Assembly: GCA_022837485.1 (NCBI GenBank)
Contig: JALHHH010000045.1
Coordinates: forward strand, 1 to 23,047
DNA from: Bacteroidales bacterium
Lineage (GTDB): Bacteria; Bacteroidota; Bacteroidia; Bacteroidales; Lentimicrobiaceae
Direction: 5' to 3'
DNA: 23,047 nt
Positions 7,990 through 18,369 of the stretch are shown here, piece by piece (the stretch's first letter is position 1; every line of letters starts with the position of its first letter). The notes beneath the pieces are model-generated. The model did no database searches. It saw nothing but the letters and a program-made list of their open reading frames with translations, and was not told the DNA's origin. The position numbers were made by a program, and so were the translations under genes.

Positions 7990-9420
7990 GTGAAGAAACT
8001 TTATCGGCTGATCCTCCGTTCGTATCTGGGGCCCCTCGTCCTGACTTTTTTCATTGCCCTGTTCATTCTGGTCATGCAGTTTTTATGGAAATACATCGAC
8101 GACCTTGTAGGGAAAGGGCTGCAATGGCAGGTTATCGGAGAACTATTGTTCTACGCATCCACAACTTTTGTCCCCCTGGCTCTCCCGCTTGCCATCCTGC
8201 TCTCCTCGTTGATGACCTTCGGTAACCTTGGGGAGCGGTATGAACTGGTTGCCATCAAATCGGCCGGAATTTCCCTGCGCAAGGTCATGAAACCTCTTGT
8301 AATCCTTTCGGTAGGCATCAGCATCTTTGCCTTTTTCTTTTCCAACAACATCCTTCCGGTTGCAAACCTGAAGTTTAAAAGCATCCTTTACGACGTCAGG
8401 CAGCAAAAGCTGTCGTTAAACATCCGTGAAGGTATTTTTTACGACGGCATTGAAGGATACGTGATGCGTATCGGCAAAAAAGACAAGGACGGCATTACCA
8501 TTCGCGATATAATGATATACGACCACTCCTCACGAATGGGTAATACAACCGTAACCCTTGCGGAATGGGGAAAAATGATTCAGAGCGAAGATGGAGCAAC
8601 CCTGGAACTCACGCTGTTCGACGGATACAATTATGACGAAAAAACGGATAAGCGCAACGAAACGAAACGACCCTTTCAAAGGACATATTTCTCAGAACAA
8701 TACCGGCTTTTCGATCTTTCTGACTTTAAAATGATGCGGACCGACGAGGAATTATTCCGCAACCATTACCAGATGCTCAACCTTGATCAGCTCGGGAAAG
8801 CCGGAGATTCGCTGCGAAAGGAAAACCAGGTGAGAACCACCGGACTTTTGCGTTCAACGGAAATGAGTTATTTCTATCACAATCAGCTCGATTCGGTTCA
8901 TTTCGCCAACATCCCCGATACCATTCGGCAGATATCCAATATCCCTGCTTGCGACAGCCTGACAAAAGCAGAGATGCTGCAGGTATACGATATGGCTATG
9001 AACTCTGCCCGCAATACACGAAGCAATGTAGAGTTTAACAGAGCCGACATGGATGCCCGAAATGTACTGCTCCGAAAGCACCAGGTGGAGTGGCACCGGA
9101 AATTTACCCTTTCAATTGCATGCCTGGTTTTGTTTTTCATCGGAGCACCCCTCGGTGCGATCATCCGTAAAGGCGGACTGGGACTTCCGCTGGTAATATC
9201 CGTGGTGTTTTTCGTTATATACCATGTAATTTCGATGACCGGAGAAAAATCGGTTAAAGCAGGCACTATGGATCCATTTCTGGGGATGTGGCTTTCATCG
9301 ATAGTTTTGCTTCCTCTTGGAATCCTGCTTACGCTGAAGGCAACAACGGACTCACCCCTGTTTGATCTGGACTCGTGGAAGAAATTCATGTTTACCCTTT
9401 TCAGTAAAAAATCCCGGTAA
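7990..9420 (+). CDS. LptF/LptG (YjgP/YjgQ) family permease
   Basis: An inner-membrane permease subunit of the family that, with LptB, extracts lipopolysaccharide and passes it to the Lpt bridge. It has three N-terminal membrane segments (about residues 13-36, 53-78 and 99-120), a long periplasmic region with the expected GIFYDGIEGYVMRIGKKDKDG stretch just after the third helix, and three C-terminal segments (about 372-392, 398-418 and 430-450) including LVLFFIGAPLGAIIRKGG, typical of the family. At 476 aa it is longer than enterobacterial LptF/G (about 360 aa); the extra length is in the periplasmic part. The start is GTG, giving MKKLYRLILRSYLGPL. Whether it acts as LptF or LptG cannot be decided here. 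The first glycosyltransferase gene follows after 27 nt, suggesting one envelope-related transcription unit. Confidence 0.9.
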   Translation: MKKLYRLILRSYLGPLVLTFFIALFILVMQFLWKYIDDLVGKGLQWQVIGELLFYASTTFVPLALPLAILLSSLMTFGNLGERYELVAIKSAGISLRKVMKPLVILSVGISIFAFFFSNNILPVANLKFKSILYDVRQQKLSLNIREGIFYDGIEGYVMRIGKKDKDGITIRDIMIYDHSSRMGNTTVTLAEWGKMIQSEDGATLELTLFDGYNYDEKTDKRNETKRPFQRTYFSEQYRLFDLSDFKMMRTDEELFRNHYQMLNLDQLGKAGDSLRKENQVRTTGLLRSTEMSYFYHNQLDSVHFANIPDTIRQISNIPACDSLTKAEMLQVYDMAMNSARNTRSNVEFNRADMDARNVLLRKHQVEWHRKFTLSIACLVLFFIGAPLGAIIRKGGLGLPLVISVVFFVIYHVISMTGEKSVKAGTMDPFLGMWLSSIVLLPLGILLTLKATTDSPLFDLDSWKKFMFTLFSKKSR

Positions 9421-9447
9421 GCATAACAACTTAACTCCCTTGCGGAT

Positions 9448-10644
9448 ATGAAAATCCTGCTGCTCTGTAATAAATCGCCCTGGCCTCCGAAAGAAGGAGG
9501 ACCTATAGCCATGAATGCCATGGCAGAAGGATTGATGGCTGCCGGGCACACAGTACGGATAATTGCCATCAACAGCAACAAATACAGCGTTGATCCTGCT
9601 TCCATTCCGGAAGATTACCGGGCAAAGACAAAAATACAACTGGTTGATATCGACTTGCGTATCCGGCCCTTGCCGGCACTGAAATGTATGGTCTCCAACC
9701 GTTCCTACCACGTTGCCCGTTTTATTACCGAAGGATTCGCCAAAATACTGGAGCAATCATTAAAAGAAGAAACCTTCGACATCATTCAGTTCGAAACACT
9801 TTTTACCACACCCTACATCTCCCTTATACGATCCCTTTCGCAAGCCCGTTTGGTACTCAGAGCGCATAACATTGAACACCTGATCTGGGAGAGGATGGCA
9901 TCGGGATGCCGTAATCCGCTGAAAAAGTTCTACCTGCGGCATCTTGCCCGTACGCTGAGGGAATACGAGCTTTCCACACTGCAATCCGTTGACGGTATAG
10001 CTGCCATAACCGGACACGATGCCGGCTGGTTCCGCATGCAAGCTCCAGGTTTACCGATAATCGATATACCGTTTGGAATTGATCCCGGTAAAAAAGATGA
10101 AGCAGTAAACACTTTGCCGCAGAAATTGACGCTTTTTCATCTCGGCTCCATGAACTGGCTGCCCAATCTTGAAGGAATACGCTGGTTTATTGAAAACGTA
10201 TGGCCAGGTGTGCATGCACGGCATCCCGAACTCGAATTCCGCCTTGCCGGCAGAGCAATGCCTTCAGGCATTACGCAATTAAAAATCCCCGGCATTGTGA
10301 TTGACGGTGAAGTTGAAGATGCAGGTGCCTATATGAGAGACAATTGGATCATGATTGTCCCCCTCTTCTCTGGCAGCGGTATACGGATTAAAATAATCGA
10401 AGGGATGCTGGAGGGAAAAACCATCCTTACCACCCCGGTAGGAGCAGAAGGAATACAATACACCGATGGCAAGGATATTCTGATCTGCCGCAATGCAGAG
10501 GAATATGCCGCTGCCATCAACCGCTGCCTGGGCAACCATCAACTGGTTGACACCATCGGCAGAAATGCCCGTGAACTTGTAGTCAGGAGCCACAATAACA
10601 ATGAACTGATGAAGAGGCTCACTGAATTCTATTCTACTCTGTAA
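9448..10644 (+). CDS. GT4-type glycosyltransferase
   Basis: A 398-aa cytoplasmic glycosyltransferase of the GT-B fold, probably adding a sugar from a nucleotide-sugar to a surface glycan. The N-terminal domain starts with MKILLLCNKSPWPPKEGGP and shows the glycine-rich acceptor loop; LRAHNIEHLIWERM lies about residues 139-152. The C-terminal donor-binding domain shows FHLGSMNWLPNLEGIRWF and FSGSGIRIKIIEGMLEGK (about 307-324), with the E-x7-E-like region, then TTPVGAEGIQ. It follows the permease gene by 27 nt and so is likely co-transcribed. Neither donor nor acceptor can be told from sequence. It is intact and of normal length. Confidence 0.85.
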   Translation: MKILLLCNKSPWPPKEGGPIAMNAMAEGLMAAGHTVRIIAINSNKYSVDPASIPEDYRAKTKIQLVDIDLRIRPLPALKCMVSNRSYHVARFITEGFAKILEQSLKEETFDIIQFETLFTTPYISLIRSLSQARLVLRAHNIEHLIWERMASGCRNPLKKFYLRHLARTLREYELSTLQSVDGIAAITGHDAGWFRMQAPGLPIIDIPFGIDPGKKDEAVNTLPQKLTLFHLGSMNWLPNLEGIRWFIENVWPGVHARHPELEFRLAGRAMPSGITQLKIPGIVIDGEVEDAGAYMRDNWIMIVPLFSGSGIRIKIIEGMLEGKTILTTPVGAEGIQYTDGKDILICRNAEEYAAAINRCLGNHQLVDTIGRNARELVVRSHNNNELMKRLTEFYSTL

Positions 10645-10660
10645 GCTAATCCTATTTTAT

Positions 10661-10668
10661 TACCTTTG
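10661..10668 (+). promoter_or_regulatory. Putative -7 box upstream of the second glycosyltransferase
   Basis: TACCTTTG is an exact match to TAnnTTTG, 17 nt after the first glycosyltransferase stop. It lacks a clear -33 TTG and would leave a leader of about 155 nt, so its use is uncertain. Confidence 0.3.
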
Positions 10669-10829
10669 CCATGAGGCTGATGCTGCCCTCAACCTGGCCG
10701 ATTTGGCTTACCATCGCCGCAAAACGGTATGGCACATCGGAATGCAGGCGGAGAGACCGCAAATGCCCGACAGGGTAAACTTGCTTTCAATAACCCCTTT
10801 GACGCGAGCCCGATGGCTTTATTTATGGC

Positions 10830-11987
10830 ATGAAACTACTTGTGATTCTACCGCGGTTTCCATACCCTACAGAAAAGGGCGATAAACTGAGGGCATTCCA
10901 TCAACTCAGAATACTGTCGCAGCAGCACCGGATTATTCTTTGTGCCATCAGCCACCAACCCGTAAGCCGGAAGCAGCTTGATGCAGTAAAACCTTACTGT
11001 TCGGAAATTCATGTTATCAGGCAGAGAAAGATACAGGTTGTATGGAATCTTTTCCGGGCACTTTTCTGCGGCTGGCCATTCCAAACGGGCTATTATTACT
11101 CTGCAAAAGCCAGTAATAAGATAAAAAAAATAATCAGAGACGAAAAGCCCGATCACATCTACTGCCAGTTGCTGCGAACAGCGCTATATGCAATTGATGA
11201 GTCCACCCCGAAAACCATCGACTTTCAGGATGTCTTTTCCAAGGGCATTGAACGCCGGATTCCGCTGGCCGGGCCGGTTATGAAACAACTATTAAGACTT
11301 GAATACCGGCGTTTGTTGCGGTTCGAAGCCTTCGTTTTCAACCGTTTCGACAATAAAACGATTATATCGGGATCAGACCGCGATTTCATACCCCATCCCG
11401 AAAGGGAGAAAATCCTGATTGTCCCAAACGGAGTGGATCATGAGTTCTTCAAACCCATGGATAAACCCATGACGCATGAGCTGATCTTCACCGGAAACAT
11501 GGGATATCCTCCAAACATCAATTGCGCTGAATACCTGGCCGTCAAAATATTGCCGATCATACACCGCGAGTTGCCGGGAGTGCGGCTGATGCTTGCCGGA
11601 GCAACGCCTTCCCCGAAAGTAAGAAACCTGGCCTCGAAACATGTTACGGTAACGGGATGGGTCGACGATATCCGGGAATGTTATGCAGGCGCATCCGTAT
11701 TTCTGGCACCCATGCAAATTGGTACCGGTTTGCAGAACAAATTACTTGAAGCCATGTCGATGAGGCTTCCTTGCATAACATCTTCCCTGTGCAATTATGC
11801 GCTCAAAGCCAAACCCGGCAGTGAAATTCTTATTGGCGACTCGGCAGAAGAAGTTGCCTGGCATGCCATCAACCTGCTGAAAGACAAAGAAAAAAGCAGA
11901 CAACTGGCAACATCCGGATATGACTTTGTACACAGGAACTACAGCTGGAGCGGAGCAACCAGAGGACTGCTGGAAGTTTTAAAATAA
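10830..11987 (+). CDS. GT4-type sugar transferase (PEP-CTERM/EpsH1-associated type)
   Basis: A 385-aa glycosyltransferase resembling the stp1-type sugar transferases, with the N-terminal signature PRFPYPTEKGDKLRAFHQL (about residues 8-26). The middle has IDFQDVFSKGIERR. The donor-binding domain shows LIFTGNMGYPPNINCAEYL and APMQIGTGLQNKLLEAMSM (about 292-310), the GT4 nucleotide-sugar site with its conserved glutamate, then LPCITSS. The ATG at 10830 gives the standard beta-strand start MKLLVILPRFPYP. It lies 185 nt after the first glycosyltransferase, and the two share only general fold features. It may act in the same glycan pathway. No PEP-CTERM exosortase gene is visible here, so the family name should not be read as a function. 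Confidence 0.83.
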   Translation: MKLLVILPRFPYPTEKGDKLRAFHQLRILSQQHRIILCAISHQPVSRKQLDAVKPYCSEIHVIRQRKIQVVWNLFRALFCGWPFQTGYYYSAKASNKIKKIIRDEKPDHIYCQLLRTALYAIDESTPKTIDFQDVFSKGIERRIPLAGPVMKQLLRLEYRRLLRFEAFVFNRFDNKTIISGSDRDFIPHPEREKILIVPNGVDHEFFKPMDKPMTHELIFTGNMGYPPNINCAEYLAVKILPIIHRELPGVRLMLAGATPSPKVRNLASKHVTVTGWVDDIRECYAGASVFLAPMQIGTGLQNKLLEAMSMRLPCITSSLCNYALKAKPGSEILIGDSAEEVAWHAINLLKDKEKSRQLATSGYDFVHRNYSWSGATRGLLEVLK

Positions 11988-12101
11988 TTAAAGCCATGTA
12001 AATCTATGAAGTGTACCCTTTTAAAATGAAGAGGCACCAGAATTACCGGCAAAACGTAATAAAAATTGCGACTCTGCCCGATAACAATCCGGACTTATGC
12101 C

Positions 12102-12121
12102 CTGAAGGTTCAGTTTTTTTT
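12102..12121 (+). terminator. Possible terminator between glycosyltransferase and kinase
   Basis: A small hairpin CTGAAGGTTCAG (12102-12113) is followed by eight T. A wider pair CCGGACT (12089-12095) / AGTCCGG (12123-12129) encloses it and could form instead. Confidence 0.4.
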
Positions 12122-12179
12122 CAGTCCGGGCCGTTACAATAAGCATTCCCGCAAATTAATTGATATACTGCTCAATCAT

Positions 12180-14354
12180 ATGCCAGACAGAAGGTTTTAC
12201 GTTATTCTAATCATACTTTTCTCCCTTACCGGGATGTTTATCAGTATTCAGGGAATGGCGTCAGCATCCAAACTATCGTCTGAAATGGAATCCAGGCTGG
12301 CGGAAGCCGCGCGACTTGCCGATCATTTGCCGGAAAAAGCTGTAACTCTTGCCACGGAATTATTAAATGAATTATCGAAACCATCCGACAAGGCTGCAAG
12401 AGCAAGAATATTCAAAATCCTCGGAGCAGCTCATTACAACCTTGGCAATGAACGCCAGGCTATGGAATATTATGAACAAGCCCTGCACATATACAGAGAA
12501 GAGAAAGACAGGATTGGCATAGCTTCCGTACTCAACAACACCGGTCTGATCCGCGAGACGCAGGGCGATTACAGCGGAGCACTCAAACGGTATAACGAAG
12601 CCTCGGAAATCTTTACCGATGAAAATCGCGAAAAATACCTCGCGCTAACGATCACCAATATCGGAAACGTATATTACACACTGGGCCGTTACGACAAAGC
12701 CCTTGATTACCTGAGTCAGGCACTGCGCCTGCACGAACATTCAGGCGACAGTTCCGGGCTTTCAAAATCCTACAACAACATAGGCAATATCTACCTGAGC
12801 CTAAAAGACTACCAGACGGCTTTGAGCTATTACAGCAGAGCCCTTGAAATCAATAAAAAATTAAAAAATCTTCCAAGCCTTTCAACCAGCTACAACAACA
12901 TCGGCCTGGTTTATCAGGGCCTGGAAATGCCGGAAAAAGCCATAGAGTTCAACCGCCTGGCCCTTGAACTTTCACGCAAAATCAACGACAGGGCAGGCAT
13001 TATTTACAGCCTGGTAAATACTGGCAACATATACCTTGAACAGGGAAACACCGATCAGGCTGCTATCTACTTCCAGGAAGCATACAGGATTTCAAGTGCA
13101 AAAAAAGAAGGATTCACGCACACTACGGTACTGCAGGGGCTTGCAGGATTGCGCAACCTGCAGCAAAAACCGGATGAAGCCATACCACTGTATAACGAAG
13201 CCCTCGCCTTTGCAGAAAAAACCGGATCGCTCTCCCTTCTTGGCAATCTTTATCTCGGACTGGCCGAATCGTGGAACCTGAAAGGAGATACAGATAAGGC
13301 ATACAATTTCATGCTAAAGTACAGCAGGGTTGCCGACAGTTCATACGACAGGGAAAGCAACGAGCGTCTCAACCGCCTCAGAGTCAGCTTTGAATCGGAA
13401 CGCACCGAAAAAGACAATCAGCTGCTCAGACAACAAAATATTTACAGTCAGCTGGCATTGAAGCGTCAGCAGACAATTCGCAACCTGCTGATAATAATAT
13501 CGGTTATTATTATTGCCTCTGCCCTGTTTCTGTTATCACTTTATCAGTCGAAAAAGCGGAAAAACAAACTCCTGGCCACGCAGAATGAACAAATCGTAAG
13601 ACAAAAGGAAGAGCTGGCATTGTTATACAAACAACAGTACAAGCTGAACGAAACCAAGAATAAATTCTTCAGCATTGTTGCGCACGATCTTAAGTCGCCG
13701 TTTCAGTCAATTCTCGGATTTTCGGAACTGCTGAGTTTTGAATACGAGAATCTGGACGAAAAACAACGCCGTGATGCCGCCCACAGCATACATAAGGTTT
13801 CCGTTGACACGTTCAGGCTGATTGAAAATCTTCTTGAATGGGGACGTGCGCAAAGCGGTGGGGCCAGAGCCGTGTTTAAGGTTTTTAATGTCAGAGACAC
13901 TGTATTGAATACTCTTCCGGTGTTCGAACCACAGATACAGAACAAAAAACTGCAGCTAACCTACGACCTTCCGGAACAGATGCAAGCCTATGCTGACCCC
14001 GATATGATTATGGCAGTAATCCGGAACCTGATTTCAAATGCAGTAAAATTCAGCCCGCCCGAAGGCACCATTCATCTGAATGCAACACAAAACAAAAACT
14101 CGGTAAGAATATCGGTAAAAGATTCGGGCAACGGAATACCTCCTGAAATTAAACAACATCTTTTTACACTCGACCCTAAGGTGCAAAGGGCAGGAACAAT
14201 GGGAGAACGGGGCACAGGACTCGGACTTACCCTATGCCACGACTTCATGAGTCTTAATAAAGGCAGCATATCGGTCGAAAGCGAACCGGAAATGGGGAGC
14301 ACCTTTACCATTGTTTTGCAGCACAAGCCCGCAACGACCAACAGTGAGTCTTGA
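12180..14354 (+). CDS. TPR-domain membrane sensor histidine kinase
   Basis: A 724-aa two-component sensor kinase. The ATG at 12180 is preferred because it gives a signal sequence (about residues 5-30, YVILIILFSLTGMFISI); the frame stays open upstream to a TTG at 12066. Residues about 65-400 form some eight tetratricopeptide repeats (for example YNNIGNIYLSLKDYQTALSYY), predicted periplasmic. A membrane helix lies at about 435-457. After a coiled linker comes the HisKA dimerisation domain with phospho-acceptor H502 in SIVAHDLKSPFQS, then HATPase_c with the N box NLISNAVKF (about 616-624), DSGNGIPPE, and the G2 box GERGTGLGL (about 676-684). No receiver domain is fused and no response regulator gene lies nearby, so the partner must be encoded elsewhere. 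The signal and the target genes are unknown. Confidence 0.9.
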   Translation: MPDRRFYVILIILFSLTGMFISIQGMASASKLSSEMESRLAEAARLADHLPEKAVTLATELLNELSKPSDKAARARIFKILGAAHYNLGNERQAMEYYEQALHIYREEKDRIGIASVLNNTGLIRETQGDYSGALKRYNEASEIFTDENREKYLALTITNIGNVYYTLGRYDKALDYLSQALRLHEHSGDSSGLSKSYNNIGNIYLSLKDYQTALSYYSRALEINKKLKNLPSLSTSYNNIGLVYQGLEMPEKAIEFNRLALELSRKINDRAGIIYSLVNTGNIYLEQGNTDQAAIYFQEAYRISSAKKEGFTHTTVLQGLAGLRNLQQKPDEAIPLYNEALAFAEKTGSLSLLGNLYLGLAESWNLKGDTDKAYNFMLKYSRVADSSYDRESNERLNRLRVSFESERTEKDNQLLRQQNIYSQLALKRQQTIRNLLIIISVIIIASALFLLSLYQSKKRKNKLLATQNEQIVRQKEELALLYKQQYKLNETKNKFFSIVAHDLKSPFQSILGFSELLSFEYENLDEKQRRDAAHSIHKVSVDTFRLIENLLEWGRAQSGGARAVFKVFNVRDTVLNTLPVFEPQIQNKKLQLTYDLPEQMQAYADPDMIMAVIRNLISNAVKFSPPEGTIHLNATQNKNSVRISVKDSGNGIPPEIKQHLFTLDPKVQRAGTMGERGTGLGLTLCHDFMSLNKGSISVESEPEMGSTFTIVLQHKPATTNSES

Positions 14355-14445
14355 GTGCGCACTAACTCCCTGACTATCATATTTCAACATAATCATTTCT
14401 GAGTGTTCGCTTTTGAGTTTAATACCGGCAACTGAACATGCCGGG

Positions 14446-14478
14446 TTGGCTGAATATGGTAAAAAATGCCTAAGTTTG
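14446..14478 (+). promoter_or_regulatory. Promoter of the ABC-F gene
   Basis: TTG (14446-14448) and TAAGTTTG (14471-14478) are separated by 22 nt. The position supports the ATG at 14500 rather than the upstream TTG at 14413 as the true start. Confidence 0.6.
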
Positions 14479-14499
14479 CCGAAACTCAATACCATTCGC

Positions 14500-16176
<1,677 letters not shown>

Positions 16177-16179
16177 TTT

Positions 16180-16211
16180 CAATGCTTCTGTTCAAACAGA
16201 CAGAAGCATTG
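16180..16211 (+). terminator. Perfect hairpin after the ABC-F gene, no T tract
   Basis: CAATGCTTCTGT (16180-16191) pairs perfectly with ACAGAAGCATTG (16200-16211) around an 8-nt loop, 3 nt after the stop. No T run follows, so it may act as a terminator of a different kind or as a 3'-end stabiliser. Confidence 0.6.
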
Positions 16212-16330
16212 GATGTCAGGTTATTCAAAAAATATATGCAAAGTTTTTCCCGCGACACCGGAACCATGGCCTTTTCTTCCGGATGGATGGCTGTACCGGC
16301 CGGAATCATTGAAATCAAACGCACTTACGG

Positions 16331-16804
16331 ATGAAAAAGATCGGCAAGGAACTCCTGGATCTGCTGACGGCCAAAGCCAGGCAAACGGCCCGGCTGCGAA
16401 TGAACCACAACTTTCACGATGGACCTCTAGATCCGCTTCAGCGCTTGCTTAATGCCATGGAGCCGGGAACTTACATAAGGCCGCATAAACACGAAAATCC
16501 CGACAAGCGTGAGGTTTTCTTTGCCATGCGGGGAACGCTTTGCGTGGTACAGTTCGACGATAAAGGAAACATAACCGACCATGCCATTCTTAAACCGGGA
16601 AGCGGGATGTATGCTGCAGAAGTGGCCGAACGGACCTACCATACCGTGCTGTCGCTCGAATCGGGTTCGGTAGGCTATGAGGTCAAGGACGGACCCTATA
16701 ATCCGCTGGATGATAAAGACTTCGCCAAATGGGCTCCCGAAGAGTATTCGCCGGAAGCACCTGCATATCTCCGGTCGCTGACCATTAAGCTAAACTTGCA
16801 GTGA
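16331..16804 (+). CDS. WbuC-family cupin-fold metalloprotein
   Basis: A 157-aa single-domain cupin of the WbuC family. The cupin metal site is visible: H52 and H54 in RPHKHENPDKREVFF, E61, and H104 in ERTYHTVLSLE, which is the usual three-His, one-Glu set. The N-terminal helix region (LLTAKARQTARLRMNHNFHD) and DPLQRLLNAMEPGTYIRPH fit WbuC proteins, which are found both in O-antigen clusters and as stand-alone genes. The reaction is not established for the family. The ATG at 16331 is natural. The 119 nt between the preceding hairpin and this start show no clear promoter. The hisS promoter overlaps the end of this gene. Confidence 0.82.
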   Translation: MKKIGKELLDLLTAKARQTARLRMNHNFHDGPLDPLQRLLNAMEPGTYIRPHKHENPDKREVFFAMRGTLCVVQFDDKGNITDHAILKPGSGMYAAEVAERTYHTVLSLESGSVGYEVKDGPYNPLDDKDFAKWAPEEYSPEAPAYLRSLTIKLNLQ

Positions 16805-16825
16805 GTCTGAATTTGCGTAATTTTG
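16796..16825 (+). promoter_or_regulatory. hisS promoter overlapping the end of the cupin gene
   Basis: TTG (16796-16798) lies 19 nt before TAATTTTG (16818-16825), an excellent match to the Bacteroidota promoter. The -33 part is inside the last codons of the WbuC gene. The leader would be about 50 nt. Confidence 0.72.
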
Positions 16826-16883
16826 TCGCAGCAATATCCGCAGTTCCGGCTCCGGAATTGCATCCATACCAAAATAACTCACT

Positions 16884-18248
16884 ATGAGTATAACCAAACC
16901 CTCTGTTCCGAAGGGAACCCGCGATTTTACGCCCCTCGAGATGAATCGCAGGAATTATATTTTCCATACCATCCGCTCCGTTTTCGAGAAATTCGGATAT
17001 CAGCCGATTGAAACACCGGCTATGGAAAACCTGAGTACACTTCTGGGAAAATACGGCGAGGAAGGCGACCGGCTGTTGTTCAGGATTTTAAACTCGGGCG
17101 ATTTCCTTTCGGGAATTGAAAACAACAACTTATCGGATATTTCTTCAGCAGCCCTCACATCCAAAATCAGCGAAAAAGGACTCCGGTACGACCTTACGGT
17201 TCCGTTTGCACGCTTCGTTGTGCAGCACCGTAACGAGATCACATTCCCGTTTAAACGCTTTCAGATTCAGCCGGTATGGAGGGCCGACCGGCCTCAGAAA
17301 GGAAGATACCGTGAATTTTACCAATGCGATGCCGATGTAGTGGGATCCGACTCCCTGCTCAACGAAGCCGAGCTTCTGCTTATTGCCGGACAAATATTTA
17401 AGAAACTCGGCATCCGTATTGTAATTAAACTCAACAACCGTAAGATACTTTCTGGCATAGCGGAACTGATCGGACATCCCGACAAGCTGACCGATATCAC
17501 CGTTGCCATCGATAAACTCGATAAGATCGGTGCAGATAAGGTAAACGAAGAGCTGGATTCCAAAGGAATAGATGCCGGTGCAATAGAAAAACTTCAGCCG
17601 GTTTTGAACCTAAGCGGCACCTACGAAGAAAAAATGAATGCACTGCAGGTTCTGCTGTCCCATACCCGGGAAGGTCTGAAAGGCATTGAGGAGATCAGGA
17701 CTATTTTTAGCTTGACTAGTGTTATGGATATTGATTCTCCGCTCGAGCTGGATCTGACGCTTGCCAGAGGATTGAATTATTACACCGGAGCCATCATCGA
17801 GATCAAAGCCCAGGATGTCTCAATGGGCAGCATCAGCGGAGGCGGAAGGTACGACAATCTTACCGGCATATTTGGTCTTCCGGGGGTTTCAGGGGTCGGC
17901 ATCTCGTTTGGTGCTGACCGGATTTACGATGTTATGAACGAACTTAATCTCTTTCCTGCCGGATCGTCCGTCACCACAAAAGCAATGCTCGTGAATTTCG
18001 GAGGAGATGAAGAAACTTACTCCGTTCGAATTGCCTCCGAACTCAGAGCCGCAGGAATCAATACCGAAATATACCCGGATAACTCCAAACTAAAAAAACA
18101 GTTTGCCTATGCCGATGCCAACAAGATTCCATGGGTAGTAATTATTGGTGAAGAAGAAAGAAAGCATGACAATGCCATTCTGAAAAATATGGAAAGCGGT
18201 GAGCAGCTGACGCTTCCGGTTTCGCACCTTTCATCCCATATCCGCTAA
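16884..18248 (+). CDS. hisS: Histidyl-tRNA synthetase
   Basis: A cytoplasmic class II aminoacyl-tRNA synthetase that charges tRNA-His. At 454 aa it is in the normal bacterial range. Motif 2 is present as RFQIQPVWRADRPQKGRYRE (about residues 124-143) followed by FYQCDAD. The two histidine-specific motifs are LARGLNYYTGAIIE (about 293-306) and GGGRYDNLTGIFG (about 320-332). Motif 3 follows as VSGVGISFGADRI. The C-terminal anticodon-binding domain runs from about residue 370 (AMLVNFGGDEETYSVRIASELR) to the end. The N-terminus KPSVPKGTRDF is typical. It has its own promoter and no evident terminator, so read-through into the ammonia-lyase gene 121 nt downstream is possible. Confidence 0.96.
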   Translation: MSITKPSVPKGTRDFTPLEMNRRNYIFHTIRSVFEKFGYQPIETPAMENLSTLLGKYGEEGDRLLFRILNSGDFLSGIENNNLSDISSAALTSKISEKGLRYDLTVPFARFVVQHRNEITFPFKRFQIQPVWRADRPQKGRYREFYQCDADVVGSDSLLNEAELLLIAGQIFKKLGIRIVIKLNNRKILSGIAELIGHPDKLTDITVAIDKLDKIGADKVNEELDSKGIDAGAIEKLQPVLNLSGTYEEKMNALQVLLSHTREGLKGIEEIRTIFSLTSVMDIDSPLELDLTLARGLNYYTGAIIEIKAQDVSMGSISGGGRYDNLTGIFGLPGVSGVGISFGADRIYDVMNELNLFPAGSSVTTKAMLVNFGGDEETYSVRIASELRAAGINTEIYPDNSKLKKQFAYADANKIPWVVIIGEEERKHDNAILKNMESGEQLTLPVSHLSSHIR

Positions 18249-18285
18249 CCATGTTTATTCGCTGGAACCTGCGCTTCAAGGTAAA

Positions 18286-18346
18286 AATCAACCGAAGCGG
18301 CCTAACCTTTAAAATGGCTCGCTTTTGATTATTTCTACGGTTGATT
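18286..18346 (+). promoter_or_regulatory. Leader with two competing inverted repeats before the first ammonia-lyase
   Basis: AATCAACCG (18286-18294) pairs perfectly with CGGTTGATT (18338-18346). The same left arm, extended to 18302, can pair imperfectly with GGCTCGCTTTTGATT (18316-18330). The two pairings exclude each other. This could be an operator or an RNA switch; no T tract follows. Confidence 0.4.
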
Positions 18347-18369
18347 ACGAACTTATAAAACACAATTCT

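Noticed and set aside
8898..9605. Open frame of 235 codons on the minus strand
   Set aside because: It is antisense across the end of the permease and the start of the glycosyltransferase, both well supported.
9448..11987. The two glycosyltransferases as part of an O-antigen or capsule cluster
   Set aside because: Only two transferases are present, with no polymerase, flippase or nucleotide-sugar genes, so a cluster call is not supported.
12066..12179. N-terminal extension of the TPR kinase from a TTG start
   Set aside because: It would place 38 residues before a good signal sequence and translate through a hairpin with a T tract.
14355..14362. GTGCGCAC palindrome after the kinase gene
   Set aside because: Eight-base palindromes are expected by chance in 23 kb and nothing else marks this one.
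14413..14499. N-terminal extension of the ABC-F protein from a TTG start
   Set aside because: The promoter at 14446-14478 lies inside this stretch, and the ATG at 14500 gives the usual EttA length.
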